NCBI GenBank assembly: GCA_024278775.1
Contig: JAJRSP010000140.1
Coordinates: 1 to 19,718 of the forward strand
From: Planctomycetota bacterium
Lineage (GTDB): Bacteria > Planctomycetota > Phycisphaerae > UBA1845
Direction: 5' to 3'
Length of the DNA stretch: 19,718 bases
A model generated the notes under the pieces. The model did not search any database. It was given only the letters and a program-made list of their open reading frames with translations, and had not been told where the DNA came from. A program made the translations under genes and the position numbers. Within the stretch, counting starts at the first letter, position 1. The number at the start of each line of letters is the position of its first letter. Positions 7,252 to 15,482 of the stretch are shown piece by piece.

Positions 7252-7977
7252 ATGGCTGAAACGAAATACAAGCACGTCCTGTTAAAAGTCAGCGGCGAAG
7301 GGCTGTGTGCTGAAGGTGTCGGCGGCATCGACGGGGGTGAACTCGGCCGGCTTGCGGAAGAGATCAAGCTCGTGGCCAAGCTCGGCGTACGTGTGAGTGT
7401 GGTCGTGGGCGGAGGCAATCTGGTCCGAGGCAGCGTGATTTCCAAAAATTCACCCATTGAAGAGGCCACGGGCCACTACATGGGCATGCTGTCGACGATC
7501 ATCAACGCCCTCGCCGTTCAGGATACCCTCGAGTCCATCGGCGTGCCCACGCGTGTGCAGAGCGCCATCGCCGTGGCCAGCGTGTGCGAACCCTTTATTC
7601 GACGGCGTGCCCTTCGTCACCTCGACCGCGGCCGCGTCGTTATTTTTGCTGCGGGGACGGGAAATCCTTTCGTCACGACCGACACCGGCGCGGCGCTTCG
7701 GGCTTCCGAAGTTCGGGCGGAGGTGCTGCTCAAGGCCACCAAGGTGGACGGCGTGTACACCTCGGACCCGGTCACCGACCCCTCGGCCACGCGCCTTGAT
7801 CGACTCACGTACAATGAGGTGATCGACCGACGACTCAAGGTGATGGACGTCAGCGCGGTGGATCTGTGCCAGCGAAACCGTATACCGATCATCGTGCTGA
7901 ATTTGAAAAACCCCGGCTCCATGCGTGCAGTCGTTTGTGGTGAGCGTGTCGGCACACTAATCGACCGGGGTGCTTGA
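7252..7977 (+). CDS. pyrH: Uridylate (UMP) kinase
   Basis: PyrH phosphorylates UMP to UDP with ATP in pyrimidine nucleotide synthesis; bacterial enzymes are hexamers of the amino-acid-kinase fold, usually activated by GTP and inhibited by UTP. The 241 residues match the family. Key motifs are LLKVSGEG (10-17, phosphate loop), VVGGGNLVRG (51-60), YMGMLSTIINALAVQD (76-91), RRALRHLDRGRVVIFAAGTGNPF (split around 118-140, with GTGNPF the UMP-binding loop), TTDTGAALRA (142-151) and KVDGVYTSDP (164-173). The start is ATG 7252, with AGGA about 11 nt upstream. It lies between the tsf terminator and frr, with a 79-nt gap to the latter, the usual gene order. Confidence 0.96.
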   Translation: MAETKYKHVLLKVSGEGLCAEGVGGIDGGELGRLAEEIKLVAKLGVRVSVVVGGGNLVRGSVISKNSPIEEATGHYMGMLSTIINALAVQDTLESIGVPTRVQSAIAVASVCEPFIRRRALRHLDRGRVVIFAAGTGNPFVTTDTGAALRASEVRAEVLLKATKVDGVYTSDPVTDPSATRLDRLTYNEVIDRRLKVMDVSAVDLCQRNRIPIIVLNLKNPGSMRAVVCGERVGTLIDRGA

Positions 7978-8056
7978 CGGCGCGTGCCGCTCGAACCTGT
8001 CGAGGCCGCCCTGCCCATCCCCACCAACCATGGAAGCCCATCCGGAGTGCTAACCG

Positions 8057-8623
8057 ATGCCGTCAAACAAGATTGAGAAGGAATGCTCAGGCAAAATGTC
8101 CAAGGCCGTGGAGTTTTTCAAGCAGGAAATCCGCGGCGTCCGTACGGGCCAGGCCGCGCCGGCACTGATCGAACACATCAAGATCGAGGTGTCCAGCTAT
8201 GGCAGCGTCATGGAGCTGCGCGAGTTGGCTACCATCAGCGTGCCCGATTCGGGAACGCTGTTGGTCAAGCCGTTCGACCCGACCACCCTCACTGATATCG
8301 AGAAAGGCTTACAGACATCAGACTTCGGCGTCACCCCCATGAACGATGGCAAGTCCATCCGCCTTCCCCTGCCCCCGCTTTCCGGAGAATGCCGGCAACA
8401 ACGTGTGGGACAGGTCAAAAAGATGGCCGAAGCGCAGAAGATTGCGATCCGCAACGCCCGGCGTGATGGAAACAAAGCTGCTGATGCCGCTCAGAAGGAC
8501 AAGACCATCAGCGAAGACGATGCCAAAAGCCTCAAAGATCGCATCCAAAAGATCACCAAAAAGCACGAAGACGAGATCGAAGCGACCCTAAAAACCAAGA
8601 CGAAAGAAATCGAAGAGGTGTAA
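8057..8623 (+). CDS. frr: Ribosome recycling factor
   Basis: RRF works with EF-G to split the post-termination ribosome. The 188 residues match the family's usual length of about 185. Visible family segments are FFKQEIRGVRTGQAAPALIEH (split around 20-40, giving the conserved RTG-A-P loop), SYGS (47-50), LATISVPDSGTLLVKPFD (about 57-74), IEKGLQTSDFGVTPMNDGKSIR (around 81-102) and the K/E-rich C-terminal helix. The normal LTEERR segment reads LSGECRQQR (108-116), a local change with a cysteine. The start is ATG 8057, with GGAG (8044-8047) 9 nt upstream. It is the last gene of the cluster; the next gene, folD, is convergent, so the common uppS-cdsA continuation is absent here. Confidence 0.95.
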   Translation: MPSNKIEKECSGKMSKAVEFFKQEIRGVRTGQAAPALIEHIKIEVSSYGSVMELRELATISVPDSGTLLVKPFDPTTLTDIEKGLQTSDFGVTPMNDGKSIRLPLPPLSGECRQQRVGQVKKMAEAQKIAIRNARRDGNKAADAAQKDKTISEDDAKSLKDRIQKITKKHEDEIEATLKTKTKEIEEV

Positions 8624-8667
8624 GCCGCAACCTCTCCGGCATAGCGGGTGGTGGAGCCGCCTTTCTA

Positions 8668-9549
8668 CTACGAAAGGGTCACGCCGAGTTGGCGGGCCGC
8701 CGCCTGGACGGTTTGATCGAGAAGCGTGGCGATGGTCATCGGACCCACGCCACCGGGCACCGGCGTGATGAGCGACACCCTCTCGATGGCCGCATCGAAG
8801 TCCACGTCACCGATATTCCCCAGGTTGTATCCGGCGTCGATCACCACGGCCCCCGGCTTGATCCAATCGCCTTTGACGAACTTTGGTTTTCCTACCGCCG
8901 CAATGATTACATCCGCACCACGCACGATATCAGCCACGTGCCGCGTGCGTGAATGACAAAGCGTCACTGTCGCGTGCGCGTTAATCAGCATCGACGACAT
9001 CGGTCGACCGAGGATCGGGCTGCGCCCGAGAACCACGGCCAAGGCACCATCCAAAGGCACCGCATAATCACTCAGCAGCGTCATGATCCCACGGGGGGTA
9101 CACGGGACGAACGCATCAAGACCGAGAATCACCCGACCGAGTGTGGCGGAGTTCACACCGTCGACATCCTTGGCTATGGGGATCGATTCAAACGCCGCAC
9201 GGCGATCAATCGGACGGGGAACCGGATGCTGAATCAAGATGCCGTGAACGGTGGGATCGGCCCCGAGCTTTTCGGTCTCGGCCACCAGCTGCGACGTCGT
9301 CGTGTCACGGGGGAGTTCAATCTTGATGGACCTCAGTCCAAGCTCTTCACAGCGTTTACCTTTGGTGCGCACGTAGGTGGTCGAGGCCGGGTCGTCGCCA
9401 ACGAGTACCGTAGCCAGCGCCGGCGTCACACCGCACTCCCGGCGAATCTGCGTCACATGGCGTTTGACGATCTCACACAGCCTACGAGCCGACGCGCGGC
9501 CGTCGATGAGCTTTGCGATTTGATCCGGACTGTACGAGGTGTCACTCAT
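8668..9549 (-). CDS. folD: Bifunctional methylenetetrahydrofolate dehydrogenase/cyclohydrolase FolD
   Basis: FolD interconverts 5,10-methylene-THF, 5,10-methenyl-THF and 10-formyl-THF using NADP(H), in the cytoplasm. I chose ATG 9549 (293 residues), since the upstream GTG at 9564 adds five residues before the family start. Neither start has a clear ribosome binding site. Motifs are YVRTK (59-63, with the catalytic Tyr and Lys), GILIQHPVPRPID (103-115, keeping the conserved Gln, usually VQLPLP), KDVDG (127-131), TPRGIM (151-156), GRSPILGRPMSSML (175-188, Rossmann and cofactor loop) and PGGVGPMT (265-272, the family signature). It is convergent with frr across 44 nt, and nearest upstream in the same direction is the small gene at 9651. 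Confidence 0.96.
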   Translation of the reverse strand: MSDTSYSPDQIAKLIDGRASARRLCEIVKRHVTQIRRECGVTPALATVLVGDDPASTTYVRTKGKRCEELGLRSIKIELPRDTTTSQLVAETEKLGADPTVHGILIQHPVPRPIDRRAAFESIPIAKDVDGVNSATLGRVILGLDAFVPCTPRGIMTLLSDYAVPLDGALAVVLGRSPILGRPMSSMLINAHATVTLCHSRTRHVADIVRGADVIIAAVGKPKFVKGDWIKPGAVVIDAGYNLGNIGDVDFDAAIERVSLITPVPGGVGPMTIATLLDQTVQAAARQLGVTLS

Positions 9550-9650
9550 GCGCGGATGGTACACGGCCAGTGACAGAACGTCACGGGAACCCAGCCGTAA
9601 ACCCTCTCGAACCGCCTCCCCGTAGTGTGCCGCAATTCGTGGACCGACAC

Positions 9651-9905
9651 CTACAGTTCGAGCCCCATCGCAGAAGCGATCGACAGCACCGCAGCCTCCA
9701 ACTCACTCGCTCGACCGATTTTTTCTCGCATGTGCCCGTCCGGTGTGGTGATCCTGACGCACACTGAGCCAGATCCGGGCGAGGTGAGTTCGACGACATA
9801 GCCCTCGGCCTCCACCTCTGCCAGGATCATCCGGGCTTCGGCAGTGAGTAGATACTTGGGAAACGGCGCGTCGCACCCCACGCGCTGGGAGTCATATTGA
9901 GACAT
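9651..9905 (-). CDS. Small hypothetical protein (84 residues)
   Basis: I do not recognise the family. The protein has a mixed alpha/beta pattern: an amphipathic helix (about 20-34), two predicted strands (YVVELTSPGSGSVCVRITTPDG, about 36-57) and a C-terminal helix (ELEAAVLSIASAMGLEL). There is no signal peptide or membrane segment. The start is ATG 9905, supported by GGAG 8 nt upstream, and codon use resembles its neighbours. It ends 101 nt before folD and could share a transcript with it. The sequence gives no evidence of function. Confidence 0.6.
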   Translation of the reverse strand: MSQYDSQRVGCDAPFPKYLLTAEARMILAEVEAEGYVVELTSPGSGSVCVRITTPDGHMREKIGRASELEAAVLSIASAMGLEL

Positions 9906-10370
9906 CTGTCAGTCTCCGACACATGCGATCTTCGATCCGCCGCGTTGCTGATAAGCAAGACACGCACCACCGCGGGCCTCAACAGAGGCGCGGACCGGCA
10001 CCCTGATCCACCTTGGTCGCCCCGCCCGTACGTCGGCGCGTCGCCCTCGGCACCACAGGAGTCTACAACCCGGTGGACCACTAAGACGATAGTACTATTC
10101 AATGTTCACCCACGTCGGATGGTCGAGAAAACCGTGGCGGAGAGCGTAATAGCACAGGAGCAACCCTCACAACCGGAAAAACCGGCGCGTGCGGCCGTCC
10201 CTTCTATCGCCATCGAAATCACCCATTTGTACGGCGATACGGACGGAACCGCTGCCGAATACGAACAAGACCGCGTGGAGGTACGAAGCGCTCACGATCG
10301 ACGGTTAGCCTACCGCTGACCGCCGCCGATTGGTCGTGCCGGTGGAACCCGTCGACCCATCACCGTCACG
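9906..10370. other. Intergenic region downstream of the cytochrome operon
   Basis: These 465 bases lie between the start of the small gene at 9905 and the end of the last cytochrome gene. A perfect AT-rich palindrome, ATAGTACTAT (10089-10098), stands out in otherwise GC-rich DNA. A doubtful plus-strand ORF (10119-10319) is listed separately. I see no clear terminator for the operon that ends at 10371. Confidence 0.45.
10119..10319 (+). CDS. Doubtful small ORF (66 residues)
   Basis: The ORF MVEKTV... has a Gln/Glu/Pro-rich N-terminus and an acidic middle, with plausible codon use. No ribosome binding site precedes it, it lies opposite to both neighbours, and no family is recognisable. A longer in-frame extension to 9897 is judged noncoding because it runs back over the start of the 9651-9905 gene. 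Confidence 0.2.
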   Translation: MVEKTVAESVIAQEQPSQPEKPARAAVPSIAIEITHLYGDTDGTAAEYEQDRVEVRSAHDRRLAYR

Positions 10371-10886
10371 CTATCGATGACAGGCGAGGCAGTCAGTGGA
10401 AACACTCCGCTCTTCGTGGCAGGCCAGGCAATCCCCCATCCGCATCACGAGCCGGTTGTAGCGCGGCGGCACCAGCAATGTCGGTTGATCCCGGTGACAC
10501 TCCAAACAATCAATCTGCCCGGACGTAACATGCCGACGGTGGGAAAAGAACACATCCAAGCGGGTCCGCGTCACGCGACGCCAGGGAATATCCTCGTCAA
10601 GATCGTCGAAAGCAAAAAGCGCGTCTTTTTGCGGATTGGTATTTTGCTCTTCATCAATATCATGGCAGTCGAGACAGATCGCCTTGCTCGGCAGACCGGC
10701 AAACACGTTGGTGCCCGCATTCCGATGGCATTCCATACACTGCATGTTGGCGCTTTCGAGATGCACCACATGATTGAACGCAATTGGCTGCTCCACAGGG
10801 TCGCCGCGCAACACATAGGGCCCCACGATGACGGCGAGGCCAACGACGACGACCAGGATAGCTGTGATTGATATAACGCGACTCAT
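10371..10886 (-). CDS. Membrane-anchored pentaheme cytochrome c, class III/c7-like
   Basis: The start ATG 10886 (171 residues) is supported by AAGGAG 10 nt upstream; longer starts would overlap the preceding gene. Residues 3-25 form one hydrophobic segment (ISITAILVVVVGLAVIVGPYV) with no cleavage site, so it is probably a signal anchor with the hemes in the periplasm. Five CXXCH motifs lie at 50-54, 71-75, 127-131, 153-157 and 166-170. FNHVVH (37-42) and FSHRRH (114-119) precede heme sites as in class III cytochromes c, where such His residues are distal ligands. It is the last gene of the electron-transfer operon, 58 nt after the four-domain cytochrome. It is probably the low-potential electron entry or exit partner of the NrfD/MopB complex; that role is inferred. 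Confidence 0.88.
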   Translation of the reverse strand: MSRVISITAILVVVVGLAVIVGPYVLRGDPVEQPIAFNHVVHLESANMQCMECHRNAGTNVFAGLPSKAICLDCHDIDEEQNTNPQKDALFAFDDLDEDIPWRRVTRTRLDVFFSHRRHVTSGQIDCLECHRDQPTLLVPPRYNRLVMRMGDCLACHEERSVSTDCLACHR

Positions 10887-10944
10887 TCCAGACAAACTCC
10901 TTACGGTCGGGCCTTCCTGACGTAACTCCGTTTGATACCGATCG

Positions 10945-12174
10945 TCACTCGGACCCACCGGGTGCGGATGTCTCAGACGATGCCTCCAGAGATCTTAAAA
11001 ACGCCAACAGATCAACCATTTCTCCGTTGTAAAACACGGGCCAGGTCATACCCGCTTCGGACATTCGTTGAAGCATCGTTTCCCCATGGTTCCATAGCGC
11101 CGTCGCCATATCGACGGGCGAGGCGTCACGACGCAATTGCGAGACGATCGGCCCCACGGCACGGGCCACCTCCGTACGCTCGTGGCAAGACGAACACCCC
11201 TTTTGGATGAACACCTGCTCACCACGCACGATATCGCCCTTCTCATCGCGGTTCCGCAAGGCGAGGACATACGCCAGGATGTCCGCTAGTTCCTGTGCGG
11301 CAATCGCCTTCCGCTCGACCCCGCGCTCGCTCATCAGCTTGGCCATGTCCGACGAATGGTTCCACATCCGCGAGGCGAGACCGCCGGCGGACACCGGCAA
11401 ATCTGCCGTGGACAAATCCGGCCCGGCACCGGGGTGGCATTGCGCACACCCCTTTTTGGTGAACTGTTCCCGCCCCCGTGAGACGGACCCCGGCTGGAGG
11501 TAGACTTTCTCCGCACTGGTGCCCACACTCCGCACATAGGCGACAATATGGACCAGGTCACTTCCTTCCAACTTAGGCCAGCTAACGCCGTTCTGCTTCA
11601 TCGCCGCATCCATGAGCGGCGCATGCTCCCACATCAACTGCGACCAGATAATCGGATTTGCGTAACTCCCCCACTTAGCCAAGTCGGGGCCAATACCACC
11701 GTCAGACGCATCAACAGAATGGCACGAGGCGCAACCTCTATTCTGGAGCAACTCTCGACCGTGTGCGGGGTCACCCGGTTCGTCCAAACTCCGAACAAAG
11801 AAAAGCAACGCGAACAGATCGGCCATGTGCTCACGCGTGAGCGCAGGCGGCGCGTGCCCGGTCGCTTTCATGCGACTCAGCATTTTAGGAATATGATTCC
11901 ACATCGACCCGGCGAGCTTACCGGGCGTCATACGTCCGGCTCGACTCCGCCCCAAGTCGGGACCGACATGGGCACCTTGGTCCCAGATCGCATGACATAC
12001 GGCGCATTGTTTCTCATGGAACACACGCCACCCCCGCATGATGTTGCCGCTCGCCGCCCCTTCATCAGCCGTATCCTGAGCGACCGTCATCGGAGCCACG
12101 CACGTCAGGACCGCGGCTTGAGCCACCAAGGTAATCATCGCCCGGCGAAACCAGAATGGTTGCATTGGATTCAT
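10945..12174 (-). CDS. Tandem four-domain class I-like cytochrome c
   Basis: The protein has 409 residues from ATG 12174. That ATG overlaps the TGA of the upstream NrfD gene (ATGA), with GGGAG 7 nt upstream, so translational coupling is likely. An N-terminal signal peptide (FRRAMITLVAQAAVLTCVAP, about 9-28) is followed by four cytochrome c domains, each with one CXXCH: 57-61, 148-152, 243-247 and 327-331. Every domain repeats a [M/L]W-[N/E]-H-xxx-M-xxx-M motif 30-40 residues after the heme (about 91-102, 181-192, 270-281, 360-371), a good source of the axial Met, and a DLLAFLRSL-type C-terminal helix. It probably shuttles electrons in the periplasm between the membrane complex and soluble partners, which is inference from the operon. 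The four domains look like an internal expansion of a monoheme unit. Confidence 0.9.
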   Translation of the reverse strand: MNPMQPFWFRRAMITLVAQAAVLTCVAPMTVAQDTADEGAASGNIMRGWRVFHEKQCAVCHAIWDQGAHVGPDLGRSRAGRMTPGKLAGSMWNHIPKMLSRMKATGHAPPALTREHMADLFALLFFVRSLDEPGDPAHGRELLQNRGCASCHSVDASDGGIGPDLAKWGSYANPIIWSQLMWEHAPLMDAAMKQNGVSWPKLEGSDLVHIVAYVRSVGTSAEKVYLQPGSVSRGREQFTKKGCAQCHPGAGPDLSTADLPVSAGGLASRMWNHSSDMAKLMSERGVERKAIAAQELADILAYVLALRNRDEKGDIVRGEQVFIQKGCSSCHERTEVARAVGPIVSQLRRDASPVDMATALWNHGETMLQRMSEAGMTWPVFYNGEMVDLLAFLRSLEASSETSAPGGSE

Positions 12175-13565
12175 CTCTCCACTCCCATGCTCTCGGACGG
12201 TGATGTCGCCGCCGGAGGCGTCTGCGGCTCGGGCAAATAGGATTTGAGTCGCTCCGTTACCTCGGCGATTGACTTCTCGCGACCTTCTTGAACCTCCCAA
12301 ATCGACACAATCGGAAACACCTTGGTAAAGAGCACATACAAGAGAATGAAGGCGGCCGTGCATCCTGCGAGAATGGACCACTCCACCCAAGTCGGGCTGT
12401 AGGGAGTGGTCGATGCGTGGGGAAGCCTCGGCTGTGACAGCGACGGGACCACGATAATGAAGCGCTCCAGGTACATACCGATATTTACGGAAATCGACGC
12501 AATCACCGTTCCCGCGATGGTGCGCGTACGTTTCCGAGAAAGAATCGTCACCGGAATGACGAAGCAGGTGGCCACCATCGTCCAGAAGTGTACGGAAAAT
12601 GCCCCGGAGATCTTCATCCAGAAAATGGCCATGTGGGCAGGCTCATTGCCGTAGAAGGTCGTTAAAAACTCGGAAACGGTGAAGTAAAACCAAGCGAAAC
12701 TCATCGCCAACAACATGAGTCCCAGGTTGTTGAAATGAAGCAACTTGAAGTATTCGTCCAGATGGTAAACCCAGCGAATCAGCGCCATCGCACAGATCAA
12801 CGCGGCGATTCCCGAGAAGATCGCACCAACGACGAAGTAAGGACCGAAAATCGCGCTATGCCACATGGGCTGGATGGTCATGGCGAAAATAAAACTGATC
12901 ACCGTGTGAACGGAGACGGCCACCGGTATCACCACAATCGCCATCACACCAATAATGGTTTCGAGTACACGGTATTGCTTCGGGGTACCGGTCCAGCCCA
13001 AGGCGAGCAGGCGATAAAACCAACGGTATTTGTTGGTATGGTCACGGAGAATAGCAATGTCAGGAATCAGCGGAAGATACAGGTATGTCGTACTCATCGT
13101 CAGGTACACCGTGATGCTACACACATCCCAAAGCAGCGGCGACTGAAACCGACCAAAAAAGATGATGTTCATGAGGCGATCCGGTCGCCCCAGGTCGATC
13201 AGCACGTTGCCCACACCGAACAAGATGACCATGACGGTGATCACCTCTGCGGAGCGGGTGATCGTACGACGCCACTCCGCTCCCAAAATGCGCAACACGG
13301 CCGAAATCAACGTGCCCGCGTGGCTGATGCCGATAAAGAACACGAAGTTGGTAATGTAAAAGCCCCAGTACACGGGACGACCCAACCCGGTGACACCAAG
13401 CCCCTTTCGGAACTGCGTAAGGTAGGCAAACACCGCAAACGCAATGATGGAAAGGAGTACGCCCACGGTAAAATAGAATCGCCCCCCCGTATGGAGGATC
13501 GGTTCGAGCAAAATCGCGTCCTCTTTGAGGGGAGGAGGCGTCGGTCTGTGACGTGTGGATGGCAT
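12171..13565 (-). CDS. NrfD/PsrC/ActC-family membrane quinone-interacting subunit
   Basis: This integral membrane protein has 464 residues from ATG 13565, one nucleotide after the previous stop, with GAGGGTGA as a ribosome binding site. NrfD-family subunits bind (mena)quinone in a helix bundle and pass electrons to, or receive them from, an iron-sulfur partner. I count about ten hydrophobic helices, beginning with FYFTVGVLLSIIAFAVFAYL (30-49). The family-like segment YWGFYITNFVFFIGISHAGTLIS (split around 66-88) and GHAGTLIS-like residues match the ActC/QrcD type rather than the shorter NrfD of nitrite reductase. A cytoplasmic C-terminal tail follows (SIAEVTERLKSYLPE). There is one NrfD copy only; alternative complex III has two (ActC and ActF). 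Confidence 0.92.
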   Translation of the reverse strand: MPSTRHRPTPPPLKEDAILLEPILHTGGRFYFTVGVLLSIIAFAVFAYLTQFRKGLGVTGLGRPVYWGFYITNFVFFIGISHAGTLISAVLRILGAEWRRTITRSAEVITVMVILFGVGNVLIDLGRPDRLMNIIFFGRFQSPLLWDVCSITVYLTMSTTYLYLPLIPDIAILRDHTNKYRWFYRLLALGWTGTPKQYRVLETIIGVMAIVVIPVAVSVHTVISFIFAMTIQPMWHSAIFGPYFVVGAIFSGIAALICAMALIRWVYHLDEYFKLLHFNNLGLMLLAMSFAWFYFTVSEFLTTFYGNEPAHMAIFWMKISGAFSVHFWTMVATCFVIPVTILSRKRTRTIAGTVIASISVNIGMYLERFIIVVPSLSQPRLPHASTTPYSPTWVEWSILAGCTAAFILLYVLFTKVFPIVSIWEVQEGREKSIAEVTERLKSYLPEPQTPPAATSPSESMGVER

Positions 13566-13566
13566 A

Positions 13567-14253
13567 CTAATCACCCTCGCGAAGATAAATGACTTTCGGT
13601 TCGGTTCCCAGATCCTCAAGAAGCTTGTAGGCGCGCCGACTGTGCGCCGACTCGGAGACCTCGCTGTTCGGATCCGACATATCACCGAAGATCATCGCCT
13701 TGGTAGGGCAGGATTCGACGCAAGCGGGAGTGTACTCGCCAGGCACCATCGGACGGTTCTCGGCCCTGGCGTTATCACGCGCGTTTTGCAAACGATGGTG
13801 GCATAACGTGCATTTTTCGACGACCCCTTTCGGCCTGACTGAGACGTCCGGGTCGAGCGATGTGGCCATGGGGTCGGGCCAGTGCGGCTCGGTCCAGTTG
13901 AAATAACGAGCGGTGTAAGGGCAGGCCGTGGTACAGTAACGACAGCCGATGCAACGACTGAAAATCTGCCCGACAATACCGTCCTCATTAAGGAAGGTGG
14001 CACCAACCGGGCATACCTTAACACACGGCGGGTTATCGCAATGAAAACAAGGGCGCGGCAAAAGGCGTTCCAGCACCTTAGGCTGCTCACCTTCTCCGGC
14101 AAATGGAATCATCTCCATCCAGGTGAAGCTTCTCCCTCGATCAGCCTCCTCCGGTCCGGTCGGCGGGAGATTGTTTTCCACCTGACAAGCCGTCACACAT
14201 GCCTGACATGCCGTGCAGCGATCCAGGTCAATCGTCATGCCCCACTTAGCCAT
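13567..14253 (-). CDS. 4Fe-4S ferredoxin subunit (NrfC/PsrB/QrcC type)
   Basis: The protein has 228 residues from ATG 14253; a GTG at 14259 adds only two residues. It carries four cysteine clusters of the PsrB/NrfC/HybA kind: C13-C16-C19-C23, C69-C72-C77-C81, C101-C104-C107-C111, and C148-C151-C178-C182. These bind four [4Fe-4S] centres that link the catalytic-type subunit to the NrfD partner. There is no Tat or Sec signal; in such complexes the FeS subunit often travels with the Tat-exported partner. It follows the MopB gene by 39 nt and precedes NrfD by 1 nt. In alternative complex III this module is fused to the MopB domain (ActB), whereas here it is separate, as in Qrc and Psr. Confidence 0.93.
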   Translation of the reverse strand: MAKWGMTIDLDRCTACQACVTACQVENNLPPTGPEEADRGRSFTWMEMIPFAGEGEQPKVLERLLPRPCFHCDNPPCVKVCPVGATFLNEDGIVGQIFSRCIGCRYCTTACPYTARYFNWTEPHWPDPMATSLDPDVSVRPKGVVEKCTLCHHRLQNARDNARAENRPMVPGEYTPACVESCPTKAMIFGDMSDPNSEVSESAHSRRAYKLLEDLGTEPKVIYLREGD

Positions 14254-14292
14254 TTGCACACATCCAATTCAATGCGGCAGCGCACGTGCCGC

Positions 14293-15423
14293 CTAAACCT
14301 TATGAATCGTCGCCCGAGTACCTGTCCAAAGCGAACGACCCGTCAACGGATCGGTCCGGGCATCGACAAGATTGGCGGGATGGTCACCAATACCCGCACA
14401 CCACCGTCCGCCCGTCTCGTGACCGAAACCAAACGGAACCGCAATCACCCCGGGCATCAAACCCGGGTAAACTCTTACCGGAAGCACGAGCCGCCCCCGA
14501 GGCGTGCGCACTTCAACCTTGTCATCCATGTCCACCCCAAAGTGCTCAGCGGTTTCCGGGTGAATCTCGACCCAAGTGCGCCACTTCTGAAACATATACG
14601 CCCCGGCGATGTCATTAAGCCACGGCAGATTGGCACTCGACACCGAAACGAGGCTGGGCAATGGGTAGACATGCAACTCCAGAGGGAACGCATCGTCTTC
14701 GGCGAGCGCTTCCGTCGAACAATACGGCAAGCACCGTCGGTCAGGCTCGGGCATTTTTTCCGACGGCGGGATCGCCTCGAAGGACCGAGCCAAAAAGAGT
14801 GAGCTGAAGGCAAATTTCCCGGGCGGCGATTGGAACACGCGCTCCCACTCGCGATGGAAATAGATGGGATCCGTCCATCCCCCCCCCTCATAGACGTTCT
14901 TGCGAAACGACTCGAAACTTTTCGAAAACGGCGCTCGCCAACCCCGGGCTTCAAGAAGTTGCGTCCAGCTTTCTTCATTCTCCGGACCGAACGATGCTCC
15001 CTTTTTGGCATCGAACAGCTCGCGGCACACGGCATCGACGGCCTCCTTGGCACCGGCCCAGGGCAAGGCACCAGAGATCGTGTCACCGAGGCGAGAACCT
15101 ATTGACTTGACAATCGAATAGGGGTCATGCGTGTCCTTCGGCTGATCCATCACCGGTTGCGCCAGCGTCACCACCGGGTGCCCCGTCAAAGTGTGTCCCA
15201 CATTAAAATCCCATCGGTGCAGGCTATGCAGCGACGGTAAGATCAGATCCGCATACCGGTTGCTGTCTTCGTGATAAGCGGAACAAGCGACTACGAACGG
15301 AACGGAAGAAAGCGCTTTTCCAAAACGCTTCCCCTCTGCAAGCGAGAACACCGGGTCGGCTTCCACCAGAAAGAGGGCTTTCGTGGGATTCGGCTGGCCA
15401 CTCTCGATGGCCTCAGACAGCAA
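14293..15423 (-). CDS. Molybdopterin-oxidoreductase-family subunit, C-terminal part (after frameshift)
   Basis: This is the second half of the gene begun at 16709, in a different frame. The reading frame is open back to 15522, so the first visible TTG at 15423 is not a true start and has no ribosome binding site. It continues the MopB fold: ALFLVEADPVFSLAEG and HEDSNRYADLILPSLHSLHR (metal-cofactor domain), then the C-terminal molybdopterin-dinucleotide-binding barrel (DDKVEVRTPRGRLVLPVRVYPG, GVIAVPFGFGHETGGRW). If the frame is restored by one base in the AAAA run at 15513-15516, both halves join into one protein of 805 residues. It may be a real frameshift mutation or a sequencing/assembly error; the intact codon pattern on both sides argues that any mutation is recent. 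Confidence 0.75.
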   Translation of the reverse strand: MLSEAIESGQPNPTKALFLVEADPVFSLAEGKRFGKALSSVPFVVACSAYHEDSNRYADLILPSLHSLHRWDFNVGHTLTGHPVVTLAQPVMDQPKDTHDPYSIVKSIGSRLGDTISGALPWAGAKEAVDAVCRELFDAKKGASFGPENEESWTQLLEARGWRAPFSKSFESFRKNVYEGGGWTDPIYFHREWERVFQSPPGKFAFSSLFLARSFEAIPPSEKMPEPDRRCLPYCSTEALAEDDAFPLELHVYPLPSLVSVSSANLPWLNDIAGAYMFQKWRTWVEIHPETAEHFGVDMDDKVEVRTPRGRLVLPVRVYPGLMPGVIAVPFGFGHETGGRWCAGIGDHPANLVDARTDPLTGRSLWTGTRATIHKV

Positions 15424-15482
15424 ATCAATGGCGCTGCCTACGAGACGACGCTTACCGGGCGGATCGTCGAGACGCCGCTTGA

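Noticed and set aside
12735..13592. 285-residue plus-strand ORF over the NrfD gene
   Set aside because: It is rich in His, Asp, Arg and Asn, a typical antisense shadow of a hydrophobic membrane protein.
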